Made by a program: the position numbers and the translations under genes | In this document: piece after piece, positions 8,643-20,600 of the stretch | Numbering within the stretch: position 1 is the stretch's first letter | How the letters are laid out: each line of letters opens with the position of its first letter | Assembly: GCA_963576735.1 (NCBI GenBank) | Contig: OY755171.1 | Coordinates: 10,850,001 to 10,914,000 of the forward strand | Direction: 5' to 3' | Length of the DNA stretch: 64,000 nt | Source of the DNA: Bedellia somnulentella | Taxonomy: Eukaryota > Arthropoda > Insecta > Lepidoptera > Bedelliidae | The notes under the pieces: model-generated | What the model was told of the DNA's origin: nothing | Database searches by the model: none | Seen by the model: only the letters and a program-made list of their open reading frames with translations

Positions 8643-11600
8643 CTATATCATTAAATCTTTGAAGACTTTGTCTTTCAATTCGAAGTATCTCCCAAGTCTT
8701 ATTTCCGCATACCTGAAACATTTTTAAATTGTTGTTAATTATCAATATAGTAGTTAATAATCTTCTTTGCTTCGCCATAGCCGCAAAAATGTCTACACAA
8801 AAAGATCGTTGGTGTGGTGACCAAATATGAGTTACAAATTTGAAAAAAGTTCTTGGTGAGATCGGAAGAGCCCTTGCGGCATGCTTAGCTCGAATTAGTG
8901 GGACGCCATCACCGAAATCTTGAATACCAAAGAAAACCAAGGTTCTAGAATATACTATGCTTTTTCACAACATTTTCAATAACATATCCACGAACAGTTG
9001 TTTTTTCGGTGAAGATATTTAATTAATGAAGATTTCATTGTTAATATAAAAGTAGAGCCAAAACAGTAAAAAATACACTTCTAGAAAATTTAACAAAAAA
9101 AAAGCAATACATATTTTATATGACCACTGGTTTTTAACAATAAACATATTAGTCCTCAATTTGATATGACTGATAACGATGACCTCTAATCTACAAAGGA
9201 GTTAAGTTGAATGTGTAAGAAACACTTAATTATAATTTCCCATTTACATGCATCTTGCGCGGCATTTATCCGAAAATAGAGTACAAATCTCATGCACTTC
9301 TTAGCTGCGTGACATATTGAAAGATTCCGTCTGTCTCCTACCAGAATCGACATAACGACATAATTGAGGATGGATTTAAAGTGTCGTCAAGGCCGGGTGA
9401 ACAAACTTATCTATAAAAGAGACACGTGTAGATAAACAACTTTAATAATAAGGCCGTTGCAAAGTTAATGACATATCATAAGTCATCATAACTGATGTTT
9501 CTTTATATTTTTTGATATTCCATATGTGTAAGATGTGCAAAGTGAAATAACTTTGTTGTCCAAAACCGAAAACCATCGAAATCGTTTTAATTCCATGAAG
9601 CAGCTATTTAAACCGTAGGTAGTTGTGGTTGGAAACCAATCGCCAACCATCCTTTATATCCCAATCTATTCCTTACTCAACTTTCAAATAACATATATAC
9701 ATACATATATCACGACATTTGTTACCATTAGGGTAGACAGAGACTATTGATCGCCACTTTCTACGATCCTGACAAACCTCTCTAGCTTCGTTTACATCCA
9801 TTAAATATTTTCCTACGTGCGCTTTTATTCTTCACTAGCGACCCGCCCCGGCTTCGCACGGGTGCAATGCAAAATATACCTACTACAGAATGTCCTTTTG
9901 GTTAGTGCTGGAGTAAAAAATATTTACTTACTATTCGTTCGACTAAAAACAAAAGATTATCAACAACAAAATATACCTATTCTATTCAGTTCTTCTATGA
10001 ACTTAACTATAATTTCCAATAATTGAAAATGCTCGCCCTAATACTAAATTGTCTTAACTCTAAATTCAAATCAAAGTCTTAATGGAAGAAATACCAAGAA
10101 ATATGGTTTTAAGCTAATCCTATCTAACCTAGTGTACTTACAATACTACTAATATAATAATAATAATAAAAATTAAAAGATAATCAACAACAAAAGATAC
10201 TTATTCTATTCAGTTTAATTAATTCTTGATATTTTCCTCGCTAGAGAGCTCCGATAAACGCGTGCGATCGCTGCAAATCATAAAGTGCTGTAAGGCGAAG
10301 CGCGGCTATCGACGCGCTATTTATAGGCACGCGCCGCCCGGCGCAAACAACTACGACCCTGCATTTTAAATTTGTAATATCTTCGGTAATATTTACTTAA
10401 ATTACATGCTGTAAAAATCATATTGATCTATAATAAATGCACAATTTATTTAAGGTACTTAATTGGATAAGGATTAATGCTGTATTGTTTAAAATCACTT
10501 CGTAAATAACCAATTTTTTAGTAAAGAATAAAAATGGTTATGCTGGGTTATCCCTAAGAGATAGACATATACCATCGCGGACTTTTTTCTTGAACTTTTT
10601 AAGGTGAACAATACTGTAGTACATTATTTTGGTCTATCTCGTAGGGTTCAGCCAGCGTTTGCAATATAAGCGCAAAAAAACGTGCTTATTTACGACATCA
10701 CATTAGAAATCTTTAAATTTATCAGTGTTTCTCTACTATATTATGCATTTATTATACATACAAACCTTCCTCAAGAATCACTCTATCTATTAAAAAAAAC
10801 CGCATTAAAATCCGTTGCGTAGTTTTAAAGATCTAAGCATACATACGGACATACAGCGAAAACGACTTTGTTTTATACTATGTATTGATACTTCGGACGC
10901 CTGTCTTTTTGAGCACACTCGCTATTTGGGCCAATAATGGTCCAAATTGGCTGAAGAATTTCTAATTCTGAAGTTCTGGCTACCCGTTTTGGGTTGTCTA
11001 GCCGTGCGTGTGTGTATTCATATAATAGGAATGCCAAAATAAAGTTCTGTGAAGTGGCAGCCCCGTACCGAATGACGCAGTGTGCGACATTTTGCTGAAG
11101 GTCGTGGGAAGTTTATCATGGACGTAAGTGGTTAATGATGATGATTTCAATTGATCTACTCATCCCTTAAGTGGATGCTGGCCAGAGAGTAAACTTGTTG
11201 ACTGTAACGTACCTACATTTATACCTTCGACAATTGGCCTAGACTTCGCTTTTACAACGTACCCTTTTTATATTATAAATCGATAAAGGACATCAAACTT
11301 AACAACTTTGCCTATGGAACGCCTATCTAAAATATTGTTATAATCTAAATATTTAATAATGAAAAATATCATATACCTAGTTCAAACTGAGAAAGTATAG
11401 AATGAGATTCTTTGCTTCAGTGAAAATAAGAAATAAAATAAAAAAACATCTGATCTATGCTTTTCGCTCAGTAAACAAAAACATAACTTCTTTCTGTATT
11501 TTCCAGTTTTTTCCAATTGGCCTAGACCTCGCTTTTATAACATACCCTTTTTATATTATAAATCGATCAAACTAAACACCGAAAGATGTTATGTTTTTAT

Positions 11601-14600
11601 TTACAGCGCAAAAAGCATAGATCAGATGTTTTTTTTTTATTTCTTTTTTTCACTGAAGCAAAGAATCTCATTCTATACTTTCTCAGTGTGAACTAGGTAC
11701 GACAATTTTTAATTATTATTTTTTTTGAAAATTACAATATTTTAGATAGGCATTCCATGGGCAAAGTTGTTTAGTTTGATGTCCTTTATCGATTTATAAT
11801 TTAAAAAGGGTATGTTATAAAAGCGAGGTCTAGGCCAATTCAAGTTTAATAGTTAAGGGCGTCCCCCGAAAAAGTAAGAACCTTGAAACGGCATTTGGGC
11901 TTGCCCCCTGCCGTCTCCTCACCTTTAATCAAACTCGTAAAATAAGCCATCTAGTGGCCTCACTAGTAACTATTTTTAACAAAATTAAGCGCCATCTACG
12001 GAAATAGTCTCGTACTACGTTGTAGAATTGCGACATTCGTATCGATATTATAATGATGTCTCGCTTGGATGAATATATTTTGTAATTAAAATAACTGAAA
12101 AAAAAACTTGAATCTCACAAAACTATTTTTTATGACACCTTCGGAATATAGGAGGGGAATGTCGAGAAGAAAACTCGTGATAGTAGGTTTCATGTGACAC
12201 CAAGTAAAAGGGGATTATGTTATTCTTAGCCGGCACAAAAAAGTGATCGTGGATTGCAGTAGAAATAACGTAACGTGCTATTATCGCAACGTCCAAAAAT
12301 CACACTTGAATAAAAAATCGGCCCAAATTATAAAACAGGAGAAAGCATTTAGTAAATACTACCAGTCGCCTCTTACGTACACCCACCGGCACCGGAAAAA
12401 ATGGGGTAGTGCTATTCCAAGCCGACACTACACAGCAATAATATATAATTCATAATAATAAATTCATACATATATACTTGGTTATAGTTTCTTGTTAGAA
12501 GGAGACTATAAATATGCGTCTTTTGTATTTGTTTATTTACTTAATTAGAGGTTTGCTCTTTAAGGGATTTTTGGGCGATGCGGTTGGTGACCCATCACCC
12601 ATCACCAACAACCTTTATTCTACCATCTTTTTCCCACTCAACTTCCAAAAGTGGCTGAAGAATTTTTAATTTCTCAGCTCTGATTACCCCTTTTAGGGAT
12701 TTATAGCCGTTAGTATATGTATGTATGTTGCTCAAAAGTATTTTGTTCAATAAAGGGTATTTTAAAAGAAAAGCAAACAACTTACTGTTTTATCTAATTA
12801 AAAACACTAGCCATGTTATACAAAGATTTCTCCTTGTCGATATAGTGGGATGAGTATACGCAAAAATATAAATAATTATTTCATAAATTAGTATAAAGCT
12901 TATTTGATTGAGTTATTTTTTCACAGTTGTTTACAAAATGCAAAGTTCAATGAAAGTCTAAAAATTTATAAATATCAGCTTACTCTATCAATTCACCTTG
13001 ACGAGACGGTTGAGTGGTTGCGAATTTATTTGAACCTACTCATCCCCTCGCAAAGCTATACATTTTCGAAGTATAAACTAGAATTATTAGCACATTAATA
13101 AAATAAAATGAATCAAGATAATTTATTCGAAGAACGGTTTGAATGCACATTTTTAATATATTCTATTTCATTTTAAAAAAAGTAGAAATATTACAAAAAA
13201 GATATGTAAAAATATCACATAAATTTAAAGCAAAACGATAATAATTGTCTCAGCTAGATTTACGGAACATTAGGGTAATACGAGCGTATTCAGAAAACAG
13301 AACAATTCGCAGTATTTTTAATAATGCATTTATCATCATTACCGAACGAAAATAAAGACAAAATTATTTTACCTGTAAAGAAATAAACAAAAAGCACATG
13401 CCGAGCCGAAGATTTGAACTCACGCCCTAACCTATGGCGCATAGCACATCACACGTTGGACCACTTCGTTCTTACGTAATAGGTTGAAATTAACGATAAT
13501 TTTACGATTGAGACAAACTTATAATGTAAGGCGAAACAAGCGACTATGTTGCGCACAACCAAAATAAATTATCAAAAAAGCGCGGGAAGCGGCAAGCAGC
13601 CATATTACAGAAAAATCCGACACAAGCTCTGCGCATGAAGGCTAACAGCCATCTGCCACCCGTTCTCCGCGCAGGGACCCGCTCCAGATTGACATTGAAA
13701 TTTAGGGAAAATGCTTTATAACTCCATAATTAGGATGAAAAGACTAAAAATTATTCATACAGATGATAGACTACTCAGTTGTCTACGCAAATATTACGTA
13801 ATCGATAACATATATGCAGTATTCTGACAGCAATATCAGACTTTACGATAAAAAAGCCCCCCACAAATTATTTTTTTTCTTAGTCGATTATTATTGAAAA
13901 CGAATGAGAACCGTCATTTTTGAAGATAAGATATTGAACTTGAACATATATTTTATTTAGAGTGTGATTGCTTTATTGAGCGGATTTTATTGAGTTTGAA
14001 AACTACCAAAATCAGTGAACTTTTCGAGGGAGGCCCTTAAACGTATTGAAAATTGGGCATAATAGAAGGAACATGTGAGCAAAGTGTATGCAGTACAGAT
14101 GAGGTCTCGCAGTTAAATTTGTGATGTTCGCCTAATTAAGTTATGTAATGGAAATAGCGTAATTATTGAAAGGTGTGGTTGGGAAGATGACATTATAAGA
14201 AAAAGGAATGGTACGAAGGTTTGGGCACATAAGACGGGTGAATGAGAGTAAATTGGTGAAAGAGTTATTTAGAGCCAACTTTGATGGTATTTTCAGTATA
14301 GGATGATTACGGAGGATACATTTAGATGAAATAGAAAATGTTCTCAAAACGTCAGGCGTCCAAAGTGTTAAGAATTAAAGACCTGATATCAAAAAAATAT
14401 GAATCATAATGAAGCTCGACAGGTTAACCAGGATTACAAACTGTACAAAGCGGTCCCAAAAAAGATCTATAGAGAGAGTAGAAGTATGTATACATGTGTT
14501 GAATGAGATCAAATTTACCTTCCGAAATCAAAATCAATGTTGGACAATTCGTATTGCACTAGTGACCACACTCCCCACATAAAGTGAGAGGCCAGGACCA

Positions 14601-17600
14601 TTTGGTTAACTTCCGTATAAAGTTTTTCTTCATCCTCTTTTGACACTTCGGTTGTATCAGTATATTCCTTCAAATAAACTCGAATCCATTCCATTTGAAA
14701 TTCTTTGCTAGGGTATCTTTCATAGTTCATATCTTCAAGAGACAAACCTGGAACAAGCGGCTGAATAAGATTACGAATAAAAAATTATAAGTAAAAAAAC
14801 TTTTTAAGAAAAAGCTTTTATTTAAACGCTCTAAAAAGAAGAAAATAAAATATTCCTTTTGGATTATACTAACAACTCCTCATTATACACAATTTATATA
14901 TAATAATAAAAGCTTGTCGCGAGGTTAACATACCTATCAACATTCCTTTATATCATAATAATTTGTGTTTTTGCAGCAGTCAAAGATAGTGACCTAGAAT
15001 TGCGAAAACTGTCTCGTCAACTAAAAGACAAGTGGTGGCAGGACAAAGCTCGTCACATGCAGTGGCTCGCTGATACAAAGCAGCTTGGGGAGTTTTATAG
15101 TGAGGTACGGAGGCTGATTGGTACGTGCTTTCATGCTAAGGTGCCTCTATTTTCAGTTGACGGTGAGCGTCTCTTAACAAGTAGGGAGGACATACTGAAC
15201 CGTTGGGCAGAACACTTTGATGTCCTGCTCAACGTAGATCGGTCAGCAGATCTACAGCGCATCAGTCTCATGCCTCAACTTCCTTTTGCCATCGAGCTGG
15301 ATGAGCCTTTACGCCGCGACGAAGTTGTCACCGCCATAAGACAGCAGCAAAACAAGCGGGCGGTTGGCATAGATCTTATACCGGGGGAATTATTGAAGTA
15401 TGGCGGCGAGGAGTTGCACACTACAATCTGGCAACTTTTTGTTCGCATGTGGGAGGAGGAGCGAGTACCCAATGTCTTTAAAGTGTCTCGTATTCAAGCC
15501 CTCTACAAGAACAAAGGTGACCGTTTTAGTTGTGACTCGTACCGCGGCATTTCACTCCTATCTGCCCCTGGAAAGACTTTTGCCAGAGTGTTACTAAACC
15601 GCCTTACGAATTTGTCTGAAAAGATCCTACCTGAAACACAGTTTGGCTTCCGACCTGACCGAGGCACTTGCGAAGCCATATTTTCTGTGCGTCAACTGCA
15701 AGAGAAAAGCAGAGAACAAGGTCGTCAGTTGTATCTCTGTTTTGTTGACCTAGAAAAGGCTTTTGATAGTGTTCCTCGTGAAGCCCTGTGGATGGTGCTA
15801 AGAAAATTGGGTTGCACGGAGAAGTTTGTTGGACTTCTTAGGCTCCTGCACGACGACATGCAGTGCTGCGTCGCTGTAGACGGTGAACAGTCAAGTTTCT
15901 TTCCCGTTACCTGTGGGGTAAAACAGGGGTGCGTATTAGCACCCACACTGTTTGCCTTATACTTTGCAGTAGTAGTCAGGGAGGTCTTGCAAGCAGTTTC
16001 CGAGGGAATCCGAATCCGTTTTCGCACCGATGGTAGTCTTTTCAATTTGGCCAGACTTAAAGCTCGCACAAAAGTGTCGCATGCAATGATCACAGAGATT
16101 ATGTATGCTGACGGTTTGTGTTTTGCGGCAGAATCCCCAGGTGGCCTGCAACAGCTGATGTCAGTTTATCACCAAGTTTGCCAGGATTTCGGCCTGAAAG
16201 TTAGTGTCAAAAAAACAGAGGTGATGTCTTTGGACTCACACGGTCACGAGACACTGTCCATAAACCTTGGTGAAGACGTACTAAAGCAGGTGGATAAATT
16301 CCGTTACTTGGGGAGCACTATAACATCTAAGTGTGACCTTGATGCTGAGATAAACAGCAGAGTTGGTGCTGTAGCTGCAGCATTCGGCAAGCTGTGTTCC
16401 AAGGTCTTCTGCTCGCATGATTTAAGGCTGGCCACCAAAATCTCAGTATATATGGCTGTTGTGCTGCCAAACCTTTTGTACTCTTCGGAGGCGTGGTGCG
16501 TGTACCGTCACCACATTCGTACTTTAGATCGATTCCACCTCAAGTGCTTGCGCAAGATCTTAAAAATCAAATGGTCTGATCGAGTACGAAATACCGAAGT
16601 TCTGCGACGAGCCAATGTTGGTGGCATTGAGGCCTATTTGATGCGTCGGCAGCTTCGGTGGTGCGGACACGTATCACGTATGCCGGAGGAAAGAGTGGCG
16701 AAGCGCATCTTTTATTCTGAACTCGAGGAGGGCAAGCGAAAGCATGGCGGTCAACTCCTTCGATACAAAGATGTTCAGAAGCGACACATGAAAAGATGCA
16801 ATATAGAGCCCTCTGATTGGGAAGTTTTGGCAACACAACGTCCCGAATGGCGCAGGCTTGTACAGAGGCGGGTTAGTGAGTTCGAGGAGCAGCGTAAAGC
16901 AGACCTCGACTCTAAGCGTGACGAGCTGAAATCCCGGCAGCCCTGTGCCATTCATTACAATTATGTCAACGGAATGCTCGCGTGTCCTCAATGTGCGCGA
17001 GTATTTGCCGCTAAGATCGGCTATATAAGCCATCTTCGGGCTCACAAACGGAGAGCCGATTAGGAGTCCTAAGTGGTCGCCATGACCGAAACCGGTCGGA
17101 AAGGTCAGTAGTAATAATTTGTGGTAATTCGAGCGACAAGCTTTTATTATTATATATAAATTGTGTATAATGAGGAGTTGTTAGTATAATCCAAAAGGAA
17201 TATTTTATTTTCTTCTTTTTAGAGCGTTTAAATAAAAGCTTTTTCTTAAAAAGTTTTTTTACTTATAATTTTTATTTTTTACTTTTTAGTTATCAAGTTA
17301 TTATTACTCTCAAAATGCCCTCTCATTTGATACCCATATTGTAGAAGTAGACTAAAGGTAACTATTCCGCCATCCTGCATGGTCCGCCATATTGGATTCA
17401 GAATGACGTCATATTCTTTTTCATGTCACTCTTAACACTTTAACAGCCGATCACGTGCAGAGTACGTGTCAGGTTCATTGCCTCAGGACGCTGATCACGT
17501 ACTCCGTACGGCATTGACTTTCCTAGTGTTTATTTGAAAACGACGTCCGTGGTGCGTGTTTAGCGTGTATTGGTGCTGCAAACTGCACACAGGCTGAACT

Positions 17601-20600
17601 AGGACCCTCACGTGGCCCACACCATGTAGGTAGCAGTACCAGACTAGTGGGAAGGCACTTTCTCGAAAGGATACCGAGCACCGAAAAAAAGCAGAAAAGT
17701 GTGCAAAGTTTGTGCAGACATTTCTAAGACAAACGAGGACGCAAAGAAACGATATTTTACTGCCCAGACTGCAACGTGCCTTGTTGCTACCATCCTTGCT
17801 TTAAAGTGTTTCATACACGCAAGGATTATACAACATAATCACAAATTACAGGCAAACAAGATCATACATACATACATACATATACTCACGGTTATAAATC
17901 CCTTAACGGGGTAGCCAGAGCTTTGGAATGAGAAATTCCTCAGCCACTTTTGGAAGTTGATTGGGGAAAAGATGGTAATAATAAATGTTTTTGGTGACGG
18001 GTCTCCAACCACATCGTCCAAAAATCACTTAAAAAGCCCTTATACCCTTAGTCGCCTCTTACGATCACCCACGGGTAGAAATGGGGTAGTGTTATTCTAA
18101 GCCGACACTACACGGCTCATCATGTTCACGATCATGTTCGACTTTTATTTTTTTTCATAAACCCCCTTTTTTGTATTACATTTTTAAATTAAAAAAAAAA
18201 ACAATTTAAATATGTTATTTATTTTTATCCTAAAAAAAAACAAATCGATAGTGTAAATAAAAAAAGAATTATAGATCCATCATTGATAGTTCTGATTTTA
18301 TACATGTTGCAATATTGGCGAAAATCGCCGGCGAACCAGGGAACGCGCGTTTTAAACCCTTCGGCTGTCAAAGTGTTAACAAGCCCTTTCATTTGATACC
18401 CATATTGTAGAAGTAGACTAAAGGTAACTATTCCGCCATCCTGCATGGTCCGCCATATTGGATTCAGAATGACGTCATATTCTTTTTCTAGTCACTCTTA
18501 ACAAGCCCTTTCATTTGATACCCATATAATTTTCAAATATAACTGTTCTGACATCTTGTATGATCCGCCATATTGAATTTAGAATGACGTCACATATCTT
18601 ATCATATATTGTCATCCAAACAAAATGCGTCCACAAAATTTCAGCACAAACGGTTGAATATATCTACTTCAAAATTGAGTTCAAAGATTTCACCCGAACA
18701 CACAAATATACATTGCAAGTTAAATAAAAGCTTTTAAAAAGTAAACATAGACACAGAATGTAAATTATTATTTTTTAATGTAAAGCTTAGATGTCAGTTT
18801 TTCATACCCGCGAGTACCCACCTCCCTACACTATATACGGTTGACCCATTTACATTGGTCAGTAAGATACAATATAAAAAAAAGTATGTATGCGGTGTTT
18901 TTATTGCTAAAATTGATAACACATGTTCCTAAAAAAGATATAGTAATAGTATGTATTCTATTTTGAGACTTTTCTATGCACCCAAATAAATCGGCATCCT
19001 GTATAATACTCCAAGAACTAGGTGTATTTGGTTTATTTTCTTTTATAATTCTTCGATATTTGAGCTTTCCCACGGGCGTCGTGCTAACTATGCATCGTGA
19101 TGTGTAGTATAAAATTCGAATAGCACAACATATTTTTTGCTTTTCAGTAGTTTTAGGACGCTGCGGTTGGGGACCCATCAGCAACAACTTTATTTCTTCT
19201 AATCTTTTCACCACTCAACTCCTAAAAGTTGCTGAGGATGTTTTTAATCTGAATCCTAGCTACCCCTTCTAGAGATTTATAGCCGAGATTATATGTATGC
19301 ATGTAATATGCCATGATAATTAAACTAATGCTTAGTTTGGGCCCCTTGTCATGTTTTACCACAGTGTTTAAACTCAGACAGTTGATTAATGATTAACTAA
19401 ATGTCCGAGGAACGGTGCATGTCACTAGTAGCCCATCCCATAGTCCCCCATCTCACCAACCTTTTTCATTAAGTGCTAGTCAAGTGACAGAGTACCAAAA
19501 GATTGATTCTTAGCTTATAAGTTCTTATCCAGAACCAAAAAGTGTGCTAGGATCATACAAAGTTACGGTCGATAGTCCCTGCCTAACCTATGGATGGAAT
19601 CCAATGGAAACTAATGGCGTGAGTAAATGTATGTGCGTATTCACCATATTTTTACGTCACACTCCCAAAATTGTTAGAGCAATCGTTATTCCTGCTTTAT
19701 ATTACGGCCAGAGTATGAATATGTTCCCCAATCAACTTCCAAAAGTGGCTGAGAAATTTTTCATTCCAAAGCTCTGGCTACCCTGTTACGGGATTTATAG
19801 CCGTGAGTATATGTATGTGTGTATGAATATGAATGACTCTAAAATATGCATTTGTAAGTATCATGCTCACAGGTGGTAACTAATCTTTGGCAAAATACAT
19901 TTTAATTCTACTTATCGAATTCCTATTTAGGTTGAAGTTTTGATGTATCTTGCATTACGCAAATGGAACAGAATATATTATCGCCAGATAAAATGTAATT
20001 TTCCTTAACGTTTTTATTTAGCAAGAGACTGTATTGAAGGTTTGTTTCATTACACAAACAAAGTCAATGTAATAAGATAAAAGAAACACGTACGCGGTTT
20101 CTTTTGCTTACAATTTATTACTAAGTAACAATGGCGTCATACAATATTACTACATTATTGAAGACGTGTTTGACAAAACGATACTTAGTGAAACGTTTTA
20201 GAATAATAACACATATTTATATGAATGGTAATATTTTCTAGCATCTTGAGAAGGACTTTTAAGATTTTTCCTGTTTGTTGTTTTGTAGGTTTGAATATTT
20301 AAATATAGGCAAAAAAAACACTACGCCTGCTTTTGTTTATTTCTTAAAGTTAAATATTTATATGACTATTGACTACCGCTGAGCTTTTTCAGACGTATAT
20401 ATCTGCAGTGTAGGGAATCTAATATTAATATAAGCTTTTTAAATTAATAATTCACGTATACATAAAAACAGCCGCAGTGGCAGTATTTTGACTAACACAA
20501 AAGCACTACCCCATTTTATCGCGTCGGTGTTAGTAAGGGTATTGGGGCTAATCACCAACAACCTCTATTTTGCATTCTTTTCCCAAGTCAACTTGAAAAA

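Larger units (their letters stand above)
17436..18375 (+). mobile_element. piggyBac-like element remnant with TTAA target duplication
   Basis: It is flanked by TTAA on both sides (17432-17435 and 18376-18379). The terminal inverted repeats are CACTTTAACAGCCGA and, reversed, CACTTTGACAGCCGA. It contains the C-terminal piece of a piggyBac transposase and a SINE A copy. It is inserted between tandem units of the host repeat, whose sequence resumes cleanly on the other side. Confidence 0.85.
17320..18600. repeat. Three tandem units of about 120 bp, split by a piggyBac insertion
   Basis: Units at 17322-17435, 18380-18500 and 18501-18600 each hold TCATTTGATACCCATAT, then TCCGCCATATTG and AGAATGACGTCA, and the first two end in GTCACTCTTAA. 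A tail follows (18600-18745: GCACAAACGGTTGAATATAT...GTTAAATAAAAGC). This may be the 3' UTR of the LINE whose RT lies at 15000-17063. That link is inference. Confidence 0.7.

Noticed and set aside
8845..8865. AGATCGGAAGAGC, identical to the start of a common sequencing adapter
   Set aside because: The match is only 13 bases and the following bases (CCTTGCGG) do not continue the adapter, so chance is likelier than contamination.
8638..8940. 100-codon minus-strand ORF as a single gene
   Set aside because: The true last exon of ethanolamine kinase (8643-8712) lies here in another frame with a correct acceptor and phase. The long ORF crosses that splice site.
14761..14762. Alternative exon 6 acceptor TTATTCAG of ethanolamine kinase
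   Set aside because: Using it leaves the exon out of phase with exon 5 and adds residues absent from the family. The CCAG at 14748-14749 fits both.
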